Shown in pieces: positions 1 through 9,014 of a DNA stretch of 22,239 bases. Below the pieces are notes generated by a model. That model saw only the letters and a list, made by a program, of their open reading frames with translations. It searched no databases and was not told the DNA's origin. The number at the start of each line of letters is the position of its first letter. Position 1 is the first letter of the stretch. The DNA is taken from positions 1-22,239 of the forward strand of contig JAYMTF010001618.1 in the NCBI GenBank assembly GCA_036897485.1, in the 5' to 3' direction. The stretch is from Pelargonium nanum. Taxonomy: Eukaryota; Streptophyta; Magnoliopsida; Geraniales; Geraniaceae. A program made the position numbers and the translations under genes.

Positions 1-27
1 GTTTGTTTTTTGAGTATGTTCTATAAG

Positions 28-208
28 GGCAATTTCCTTCAAATGGTTTTCCACATCATGGTTCCTTGTCTTTCGCCATCTTTGTTTTTATGTTTTTCTT
101 AGTTCGTATTAGTTGGTTAGTTTCCTTTCTGTTTCTTATGTTTTGTAAGTCTCTTTGACATCTTATGGCTTAATGAGAAGTACTAGCATTTACCCTTTTA
201 AAAAAAAA
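28..208 (+). repeat. Left copy of a dispersed repeat, inverted at the window's right end
   Basis: This stretch matches the reverse complement of 22063-22239 at roughly 90% identity by eye over about 175 bases. It ends in an A-run (CCCTTTTAAAAAAAA). Shared cores include TTCCACATCATGGTTCCTTG, TTAGTTCGTATTAGTTGGTT and TTAATGAGAAGTACTAGCAT. An A-rich end after a unique-looking sequence is what a non-LTR retrotransposon 3' end looks like, but I cannot name the family. The left copy may continue upstream of base 28 and outside the window. One reading frame stays open in both copies for about 40 codons, with a hydrophobic translation. That can be chance in T-rich DNA. Confidence 0.75.
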
Positions 209-1940
209 CAATTTATGTCTAGGGATAATATCAAGAGGTAATTCTTCCTTCCCTAGAGATTTTTGAAAAAGTTTGATGCTACCCAAAAATAAGTTAATCG
301 GATGATTATTAAGAGGACATGTGTCACCCAACTGTTACCTCAACACGTGGAGAAATCAAATCGCCGTATGGTTTGGAAGATGATATCCACTTAAGAGAAT
401 CTCTCGCGGGAGCCTACATGGAGGACTCACTCACAACACGCATATGCCCAATTCCAAACACATGGAATGCAGATTAGTCGTAGCACAAACCTCGACTGCA
501 ACAAAGAATGTTGACTCGGTTAAGTATCATGTGAGCTTTAACATGCTCCACCCACTATGAGGTACCGTCTGTGTGCTCGACCATGCGCAATTAGCCATTT
601 TAGCTACAATGTCAATTTTTTCCGCGGCGAGGATGCAGTTGTGTTCAACCTCTCTCATCTTACGAAATTGCGCTCTTTGCACACCATACATATGTTTCCC
701 TCTAAGGTGTCCTTGGAAACCATGACACGCCAGTCCGCGCCCCACCAATCCATGCACGATCCACCTTCCGCTTGCACAAGTCAACACACGCTCACACCTT
801 GACGACATGTTTGTAGTGCACAACTTTATAAAGGAAAAGGCTATCCCATATGCTCGCCCTCAACACTCAAGACCTCCGTCCTTGACGAATTCCATGGGAG
901 TCTTTCGCCCTGAAAACTCACACTTGGAACATGAAATGCAAAGAGAACTAATCTTACGCCCATGGTGGTCGCCAAGATCACACACCCAACACCCGAGAAT
1001 GTATCGAGAACCACAACACATCCAATCTACAACGAGTAGAACTTTGTCTCAAAATAGTAAATGTTCCTATAACTCAAATCTCATTTGCGGTGCCTAAGGG
1101 GCATGGGGAGATCCCGAAGCTCACTCAAGTGGTGTGTAAGAGGTCTTTAAGAGTCTCATGTCGTCAATAATCAACCACACAACGACACAGTGTACCCTTA
1201 AACAATGATGCATACATGTTTTTTTGTACGAGGGGATCTGTTAATCGCCAACCAATTTATGTCTCAATGTATCATATTCTTTCATTAAGAGAATAATTCC
1301 ACAGCATTCAAGTCAACAAAATTTTGACCACAAAGAGTCACTATATGAAATCTCTCAACACTACATAGTCAACAATCTTTCCGTACATTAATAGTCATAA
1401 AATATATAAGAGCGTATAAGTCATTACATGACCATTTCAATCGTACGGTTTTTAGTTTAGTAGTAGTAGTAAAGGTTAAAAGAGTTGTTTTCAAATTATT
1501 GTATAAGAAACTATTATACAAAAATAAAAATAAAACAAAATTGAACTTATAAATGTCAATAAAAAAATCAAACAAAAAAAGAGCAACAAATACCATTACA
1601 ATTGGTACAATGTATCTTGAATTCCAAGAGAAGAGTCTAAGCTAAAGTATTATTGATCGAGACTAAGCCAAGGCATAAACGAAACAGATATGACAAACAC
1701 GGACGGATCAAGTGTATAAATTGTGAGATGTCATATCTTCGTTGATTTGACTGAATTTGAGCTCATATCCCTTTGACCGACTTTGTTCGCTTAAAAAATC
1801 TAATTTTATCTTCTCTCGCACAACTTATCTTACTCAAATATAAAAAAAAGTGATAAAATGTTTACGGTAGAATCGGCGTCCCAAACGATACTGTCATAAA
1901 TTTACCTTGGAAGCCCACATGGAAGATAGAAATAGAATAC
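209..1940. other. Intergenic DNA, probably decayed repeat; no gene supported
   Basis: About 1.7 kb separates the end repeat from the leader of the WVD2-like gene. From about 300 to 1200 the base composition is more GC-rich than the flanks, with a TATA-like TTTATAAAGG at 825-834, which suggests old transposon or LTR sequence. Open frames of 75-98 codons on both strands resemble no protein I know and overlap one another, so I do not call them. The last 600 bases are AT-rich and include two W-box-like TTTGAC sites near 1746 and 1771. These may be promoter elements of the downstream gene. I see no clear TATA box. Confidence 0.4.
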
Positions 1941-1949
1941 ACAGTCCCT

Positions 1950-2216
1950 CACTCACAGCCTCCTTACCCTAGTCGAAAGCTTTTAGCTTTCTCGGTTAGG
2001 AAACGCAAGTGTAAGTTCAAAACATTTCCCAAAGATCCAATTCACAGACCCAACTTCTGCGTCTTTTAGGGTTCGGATCCTCCGATCCGTCAAGCCACCT
2101 CCATTCTCGTCTTCTTCACACTACCCAGATCCTTCAAAACCCCAACTCTCCGCCTCCATAACCGAAGCTAATCGGGCTCTGTAATGGAGTTCTGACCGTT
2201 TTTCACGCTCTACTAG
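1950..2216 (+). other. Non-coding first exon (5' leader) of the WVD2-like gene
   Basis: A pyrimidine- and C-rich stretch typical of plant 5' leaders ends in a good splice donor, CTACTAG|GTAAGG, at 2216/2217. The matching acceptor is TTTTTGTAG at 2774-2782, so a 566-bp intron lies inside the 5' untranslated region. The next exon then has 13 untranslated bases before the start codon at 2796. The left limit is a guess, since the transcription start cannot be read from sequence. Leader introns of this kind are common in plant housekeeping and cytoskeletal genes and often enhance expression. Confidence 0.55.
2184..2195 (+). promoter_or_regulatory. Minimal upstream ORF (M-E-F-stop) in the leader exon
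   Basis: ATG GAG TTC TGA lies in the inferred leader exon, 21 bases before its splice donor. If the leader is spliced as drawn, ribosomes meet this three-codon frame before the main start at 2796. It could lower translation slightly. It may also be chance. Confidence 0.35.
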
Positions 2217-2795
2217 GTAAGGTTGCAAAATATCGAAATAGTTTTGCAGTTTGTTTGGTTAGAGAGAAAGTGAAGAAGTTAAATGTTGGTAATTTGTGAA
2301 GTTGGGGAAAATGTGTGTAAAGGGAAATGTCAGATGCTCTATTTACTTCTTTATCATTGCTGTCTGCATTTTCTGGGAAAGATTGGATTTTCTTGGTGTA
2401 AAGAAGCAGATCAGTTGGCTGTTGATTTGATTTATTGTTTCTTTCTGGGAATGCTTGGTGGCTTCTGTGGAGGTTCTGATTTGGGGTGAACCTTTGTGCT
2501 TAGTGATAGTTACTGTGATTGATTTGTTTGGTTTTTTATTGGTCTTCAATTGTGCCTAATGTTCTGAGATTTCTTTGTTCAACATTTTGAAGATCTTGTT
2601 CTTAAAATGCTAAAAAAATTGAAAATTTGTGGGATCCCATTTGTATTTTGGATGAGCTTGTTGACGGGAGGCTATTTAATTGATGCAGATGTAGTATGTT
2701 TATTTTTGTGACAAGAAAAAACTTTTGGTATTCTTTGATATGACTTGTGTATTAACTTATGAGTTTTACTTTATTTTTGTAGTTTGAAGTGATTG

Positions 2796-5700
2796 ATGGA
2801 TTTTGATAATGTTATATGCATGGGCGGGTCTGAGGTGTCGCATCAAAATGGTATTCAGGAGCAGCATATTACTGCCACTGAGGAGGGTGATTTTGGTTTG
2901 GATGATGTGAACGGTACTATTGGTATTTTTATGGAAACATCAGTTTCAAATAGTAATTCTGAAAATCTAATCAAGTTGGAAGACAATGGCACTAATTATT
3001 CATATGCAGGGAAACTTCAGGAGGAATCGTATGCCCATATGCAACACAATGGTTTGACTGTTTCTAAGGTATTAGATTATATATTTTGTTTATTTCTCTC
3101 AGTAAATGAACTTCAGTTTCGTCTAAGTCCATGCTATCTGTATGCCCATCTTGTAGGAAGGTGCAAAAGATGGAAATCAGCCAAAGCAAAAACCACAGAA
3201 GAGTAAAGGCAAGGCCAAGGATGAAAAGGCCCCAGCTTCAAAAAGTGTTTCTGTTATTGGGACGAAGAAAAGCAAAGATGGGAAAGAAGTGGACGCATCT
3301 TCTGATATTTCCAATGGTTATGAAATTCCAAATGCTGGCCTAAAACAACCACTTAAAAGTAGATTATTAAATGATAGCCAAGCTCATCCATCGAGGGTAA
3401 GAATTAATAGTTATTATTATCAGTTTCTTGCTCATGTACATTGTTGGCTTTGTGCTTCCAGTTCATCTTGTTGGGGTTTTTGATTATCTTCATTGTTGTC
3501 ACTAATATTTCGTTATATGCTTCTAGCAACAATCTGGAAAGTCTGCTACAGCATTATCTGAAGACCTCGTGTATGTGCTGCTTGGACTAAAGTTTAAATT
3601 TTATCCGGGATATCTATCTGTATCTGTGTGTATATCGTTACCTGTTTGTTCTAAAGTCCAATTTAATTTTCCATAGAGGACTTGTGAAGATATGTTTTTA
3701 CTTCTTAACTATAAATAATTTGTATTAGTGTCTTACAACAATTGATGACATATTTTTTCTCCAGCATATTTTTGAATTGTGATTTTCTGGATACAGGGAG
3801 AAGACAAAACTGAAGCCTTTGAAAAAAGGACCTCTTGCTAAATCTGAAGGAGATTCACAATCTTCTCCGTATCCTTTTGAATTCAGTTCAATCTATTCGT
3901 CCGTAGGAATTGGCTGCTATCAGGGTGCATAAGAACTGGGTAGAATTAAATATCTAGGCACGCAGTTTTGGTTTTTGTTGGTACTATCCCGTCTTTTCTT
4001 GCATTTGTCTGTGATTAACATTTACTCACTAGTTTTTGTCAGTTTTTCCTTAAGTATTACAGAAGTCCAACTTCAGGAGATGCCAAAGCTCGCAAGGCTG
4101 GTGCTCTTCCGAACTATGGTTTCAGTTTTAGGTGCGATGAAAGAGCTGAAAAAAGGAGAGAGGTTAGTTTGTACTGAAGCTTGTTTAGTCAGCTGTTCTT
4201 GCAGCCAATGTACTGTTAGCATAATGTTTTCATGTATGTCTGGCAGTTTTACTCTAAACTTGAGGAAAAGACTCAAGCTAAGGAAGTGGAGAAGAGCACA
4301 ATTCAAGCCAAAACCAAGGTTTTGTTGATTTACATTTGTACAGATGTAATTTGTAGTGTGAATAGATTCCTAGTGTGCCAATGTTTTAAGTCTCTTGCAG
4401 GAATCTCAAGAAGCTGAGATTAAAATGCTTCGGAAGAGTTTGATGTTTAAAGCAACTCCCATGCCTAGCTTCTACCAGGAGCCTCCACCACCTAAGACAG
4501 AGTTGAAGAAGGTTAAATTATCTATCTCTTCACAAATGGCAATAAGCATTGAGCAATTTCATTAAAGGCACAATGCCACAAGGGATATAATGATTATCTT
4601 ATCCGTCATACTTACATATTACTTCCAAGTTTTAGAATCTCGTGAAGTTACACTTTTTATGCTTCTTGTTTCCCCAATGAGCAGACTTAGCACAGTAAAT
4701 TATAATTGCACCAAGTATTGGCTCTTAGCCCTTCTCTTTTTGCATTAGTCGTTGATAAATTCACAAGATCTCTTCAAGATGAGGTCCATTGGTATGTTGT
4801 TTTTAGTTGATGAAAGCAGACTAGAGATTAATGCCAAATTAGATAGATGTGGAGAAACATTAGAGTGGGGTTTAGAATAAGTAGAAGCAAAACTGAGTAC
4901 AAGAGTGTAATTTTAGCAAGAGTCAGGGGGTGACTAGTGGTTGAATTAAGCTAGAGGATAAATAGATTATTAGAAATGATCATTTTTTCTACATTGGATT
5001 TACAATTTCAAAATGATTGTGAGATTGAACAGGATCTTAAGAATAGGATTAGTGGATGGTGGTTGAACTAGAGGAGGGATTTTATTGTTCTTTTCAATAG
5101 GAAGTCTTTCTAAAGTTGAAAGAGAAGTTTTATAGGTTAGGTATATGATAAGTCGTGTTGTACGACACTGAATGTTGGGACTCAGGGAAGCTGCAAATCC
5201 AAAAGATAGGGTTAGTGGAGATGAGATGCCTAGGTAGATTTGTGGTAAAATTAGAAAGGATAAGGTTATGAATGAAAGTATTTGGGCAAGATTTGAAGAT
5301 AAGACGAGGAAAAATCATCCAAGGTGGCTTAGACGCTGAGCGTAAGGAGGCTAGTGATCTCATAAGAAAAGAGGAGAGAATTTAGCTTGAAGAACTAAAT
5401 GGGATAGGAGACTTTAGTTAATTTGGAAGGAATTAGTTAGAAATATAATTAATGCATGGCCTAATGGATGAAATATCATTTGATAGGATGGAATGGAGGA
5501 GGTGAATATGAGCAGAGGATTCCAAATAGTTTTTCTAAAGGATTCATGTAGCCGACTCTAATCTTGTTGTTGTTGTTGTTCCAATATATATATATATATA
5601 TATTTGTGCCTATACTTCCATAGAAACTATTGTCTTGTGGTTGGTAGTAAACCATCTTTCAATGATAGTTTAGGGCTTCAAATTTTCAAGGGTTTCATCT

Positions 5701-7308
5701 TATTAGATCTCAAATTCTGGTTTCTAGTTTCCGATCTTTCCTCGGGCTTTTCATTTTTGAGGCCCAGCCATGAGGGATTGTGACATGCAGGGAAACCATC
5801 TTTCTTTTCTTGCAACTTCTAGATGAACTGAGTTATTACATATAAGTTTCATTGTTGCCAATTTGCAATTCCATATTGGCGAAATAAGCCATTTTCTTAT
5901 ATCTATCTTGATCCTGGTATCTACCTGCAAGCCGTTCAATACTGGTGGTGCCAAGCTCTAATTCTTTTCGGGTGTGTTAATGCCATTTTGTCGAATCTTT
6001 CTTGATCCCAGTATCTACCTGCAAGCCATTCCAGTACCTTTCTATCTACGATTGCACATAGGCCTGACTGTCTCGATCCTTGTTAGATTTGCCTTCCTCT
6101 AGACGGGTGTAAAGCTTAATAAAGGGTAATGTCTGTCTGTCAAGGGTAATGTGTACTTTTTTTCTTCTTCTGAAACAACTGTAATGGGTACTTAGATTGT
6201 CCTAAATACTGCTTTTTTTACTTTATCTTGTATTGGGATCTTCATTTGTCTATATGGCTATTGCTTTCGCATATATCTTCAATTTGGTTACCCTAATGTT
6301 CTGTAAATTGCACACATATACAAACATTGTTTGAATGTTTGTTACATGTTTTTGCCAATTCAGTGTGTTGATTAAAAAAATTCCTTTTAGCATACTTAAT
6401 TCTCATGCATCAAATAATGTTCTTTCACTCTGTCAAAAAAAGTGTTCTTATACTATGATTGATGCTTGGATTGTACTATTTGTATCAGTCAACATTCTCA
6501 CTTCGGCTAGTTTTTCAGTGTAAATGTTACCTGATCTTGTTTATTACCACCTTCAACAAACTCTTGATACTTTACTCCTGTTCTCTATGTTGTGCCAATT
6601 TTCATTCGCTCATTAGAACTTTTAGCCCAAGGCTTGATTGTCAATTAATGTCTGCTAAATGTAAAAGTAAACCATTCATAAAGTTTTAAAGGGGGTATAT
6701 ATGAAGGTGTTATTCAATAAACCAGACTTCCATTTCGTTGTTTTTGTGCCTCTACTACCATTCTCGTTTTTCTTTCTTTCTAGGTATTGATGACACATGT
6801 GTTATGGGATTTGATATTCCATTTGCCTTAATATCTGGGTTATGTGCAGATCCCAACAACAAGAGCCAAATCCCCTAAACTTGGGCGAAAGAAAAGCAAG
6901 GGCATTGATGATGGTGAAGAAAATGGTGACAATAGCTGTCAGTTGGTCCGGCTAAGCTTGGATGAGAGAGTTTCTCAAAACGACTCTCCCAAAGGAGTTT
7001 CTCGTATCCATTCGAAGCAGCCAGTGCGCAAGTCGCTTCCTACCAAACTACCTTCTGCAAAGAAAATTTCATCCAAGACAGCAAATGAGGGAAAAAACTC
7101 ATCATCAAAAGCGAACCATGGTGAAAAGTCAACCTTGTCCAATGCAACAAATGAAGAAAAGATCACTGTGGACAATGTAACCGATGAAGTCTCGCCTTCT
7201 GTTGAATTGAAGGCAGTTTCTTCTGCCGAGCCACGTGATGATGGAGTGGTTGTTGAAGAGCAAGAACAGTCCACCCAGTTATCAGAACCCGTAATTGTGG
7301 AGCATTAA
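2796..7308 (+). CDS. WDL: WVD2-like (WDL) microtubule-associated protein, TPX2 C-terminal domain family
   Basis: Plant WVD2-like proteins bind cortical microtubules and influence their bundling, cell elongation and organ twisting. Eight coding exons join in phase: 2796-3068, 3157-3396, 3527-3570, 3797-3868, 4063-4162, 4247-4318, 4401-4511 and 6850-7308, giving 456 aa. Residues 1-210 are acidic and then Lys/Ser-rich and look disordered. The TPX2 domain covers about 226-305: PNYGFSF (226-232), the hallmark KLEEK (247-251), then a coiled helix and MPSFY followed by PPPP (288-298). The tail (305-456) is basic, with [13 protein letters not shown] microtubule-binding sequence, and ends acidic. The ATG at 2796 is the first in frame; a stop precedes it at 2790. 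All introns are GT-AG, and exon 5 ends in a weak donor, CC|GTATCC. The closest Arabidopsis relatives, from memory, are WDL5/WDL6 (At4g32330/At2g25480). The family is secure; the exact orthologue is inference. Confidence 0.93.
4715..5580 (+). mobile_element. 5'-truncated, decayed LINE (non-LTR retrotransposon) in the last WVD2-like intron
   Basis: From 4721 the + frame reads [16 protein letters not shown], followed by [11 protein letters not shown] and then a stop. This matches the reverse transcriptase palm of plant LINEs just before the catalytic FADD box, which is destroyed here. Further on, in shifting frames, come [12 protein letters not shown], then LYDTECW (5158 on), VEMRCLGRF and a KTRKD/NE-like stretch, all of which belong to the C-terminal part of the same ORF. 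The 3' end has the usual plant LINE signature: TAGCCGACTCTAATC (5549-5563) running into a TTG-repeat tail (5564-5580). Many stops and frameshifts show it is long dead. It lies in the same orientation as the host gene and accounts for over a third of the 2.3-kb intron. Confidence 0.85.
5583..5603. repeat. (AT)n microsatellite next to the LINE tail
   Basis: An uninterrupted AT dinucleotide run follows the TTG tail of the LINE remnant. Such runs often arise at retrotransposon 3' ends and tend to vary in length among individuals. Confidence 0.85.
5886..6037 (+). repeat. Imperfect direct duplication inside the last WVD2-like intron, period about 94
   Basis: Two copies of a roughly 55-base unit start near 5886 and 5980. 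They share GCCATTTT, TCTTGATCC and GTATCTACCTGCAAGCC, the first and last of these exactly 94 bases apart. The similarity fades between the units. No coding potential is visible. This is either a local duplication or part of a repeat I do not recognise. Confidence 0.65.
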
Positions 7309-7770
7309 GCACAGCAGTTGCACGATTGGAACGTAATTTCAGCCCTCAACTCCTTTCTGCAAAATAGTAGTTGGATATTGATAAGACATGAATTATATGA
7401 TGAGAGAAGGCATAAAGGACTGTGCGGTGAAGGTTGTGATGCCATTTTGTTCATTGCAGCATTAAATTGTTTTCTGTGCTTGATTTCGAGATTGCTGTTG
7501 TTGTCATGAGAGTTGTGCATACCTACTTGAAAGTGTTGGTACCGTTCACGAATGTGCTACCTAATTTATGTCATTTTGTTTCGGAATGCTCTTCTGGTGT
7601 AGTTGCTGTTTGATTGTTCGTCTGAAAGTATGTTTTCTAGGCCAACTCTGATGAACAGCTGGGTATTATTAAATTGAACATGGGTGGATTGTGTTGTTTA
7701 TACCTTTATGATGGTATTGAGTATTGAACTGGAAGATTGAAATTGTTACTTGTAATGTGTGTATTGTGAT
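7309..7770 (+). other. Probable 3' untranslated region of the WVD2-like gene
   Basis: The sequence after the TAA stop is T/G-rich with scattered ATTAAA/TATTAAG-type signals, as plant 3' ends usually are. The polyadenylation point is not readable, so the right edge is approximate. The antisense and sense open frames of 60-70 codons here have no recognisable similarity. Confidence 0.45.
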
Positions 7771-8552
7771 CATCAAGATGTATTAAGCATCATCATTGAC
7801 TAGCTAGGTCTTTCATATGTGTGCTCAAAGGACAGTATCTTTGCATTTCATTGAGGATGACTCAATGGTTCAATACACCTCTTTACGAGAAATTGTGGAT
7901 TTGAATCTTATTGAGTCGGATAGAAAAAAGCTAAAAAAAATAGAGAGCTATCTTCAAATTGAAACCAACGACTTAATAGTTATTTTAGCGGCTTTTTGTC
8001 CAAACTTTCAATGTAAAGAATCTAAAGTTAAAGGATAGGATAGGGAAGGAGCCAAGCATTTAGGTCTCCTCTCATGTCTTGTCCTTTCTTTTCCCTTAGT
8101 TTCTCTCCTATCCACATATCATATCTATATGTTTTTTTCCCACTCAGGCACTCCCTTCCACAACCTTGGCCAAGCATAAGTCCATTCTCACTTTCCACCC
8201 AACATTCAATTATTACAAATTGACCTCCAAAACAAAAAGAGTCTCTTCTTTTTGCTTCACTTGGTCAATTTACTTGCTTTTTGGCCCACCTGCAATTATT
8301 CTCTGCCCCTTCTTTTTTTCTTTGGGTTGAAAAAAGCAGGTTCATACTTTCATTGACACAAAGTATATTAATCTTGTTAATTTGTCAAATGGGAGGAAAA
8401 AAGAAGTTCAAATAGCTTATCATCCAAGCTGTATCCATGTTTGCAGTGTTGTTCATTTATGGTTGAGAGATAGATTGAGGATTGGATAAGAGAGGATGAT
8501 GGTGGACTTAAGATGTGGCAAGACAGAAAGAGTCACCAAGCTCAAAGAGAAC
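7771..8552. other. Spacer between convergent genes; no gene supported
   Basis: This is AT-rich DNA between the WVD2-like 3' end and an LTR remnant. A 73-codon open frame at 7817-8038 on + starts with ATG but matches no family I know and has no obvious promoter. I treat it as chance. Pyrimidine-rich blocks at 8060-8170 and 8290-8340 are unremarkable. Confidence 0.5.
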
Positions 8553-8768
8553 CGGCTCTGATAACTCGTTAAATTTAACTCAAACTCAAAGATTTAAACT
8601 ATAGGTGAAAGACTCAACTAGTATTTTAAGTAGTGATTGATTTCACATCCTTCCAATTTGAGATTCCTTAACACGTTCCCTCACGTCCAATCTGGATAAG
8701 AAAGGACTTGCGTTTCACTGTTAGATTAGAAGTCACGTCAACTTATATGAACACATTCATATTTAACA
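8553..8768 (-). mobile_element. LTR-retrotransposon remnant (LTR plus degenerate primer-binding site)
   Basis: Read on the minus strand, the unit begins TGTTAAATATG at 8768 and ends in TTAAATTTAAC near 8569, an LTR-like TGTT...AAC frame of about 200 bp. Just after it comes TTATCAGAGCCGG. That is close to TGGTATCAGAGCC, the primer-binding site complementary to initiator Met tRNA used by many plant retroelements. An internal CACGTC/GACGTGAGGG motif leads into ACGTGTTAAGG; a related core occurs at 21131-21150. No gag or pol reading frame follows, so this is a solo or TRIM-like relic. The ends are degraded, so family and limits are uncertain. Confidence 0.5.
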
Positions 8769-9014
8769 ATACAATCATATCATCTAAAACAAACACTCTC
8801 TGTACATTGTACATCTAATGTTACTCCACCTTATTTACAACTGGATCATTGTTTACCTTGTTCCACTTTACAGCATTGCAACAGGCAACTCATAGTCAAC
8901 ACAACACAAGTAATAGCTAACTACTAGATTCCAATAACAAGTCGCTTAGCGATGTTTTGGTGCTACGAGCAAGTTCAAAATTTGGACACAACTTGCTGAA
9001 TCAGAAGTCAATGT

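Noticed and set aside
527-1097. Open frames of 81-98 codons on both strands near the left end
   Set aside because: They overlap on opposite strands, have no recognisable similarity or promoter, and lie in sequence that looks repeat-derived.
2283-2489. A 68-codon + frame in the leader intron of the WVD2-like gene
   Set aside because: It lies wholly between a good donor and a good acceptor, and its Cys/Gly/Leu-rich translation looks like translated intron.
4715-5580. The LINE fragment as a domesticated or exonised coding segment
   Set aside because: It has several stops and frameshifts and a lost catalytic box, and the flanking exons join in phase without it.
5583-5603. The AT run as a TATA box for an internal promoter
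   Set aside because: It directly follows a LINE tail and no gene starts downstream. A microsatellite explains it better.
7817-8038. A 73-codon frame downstream of the WVD2-like gene
   Set aside because: It starts with ATG and reads fairly smoothly, but I recognise no family, promoter or neighbour logic. Kept as chance.
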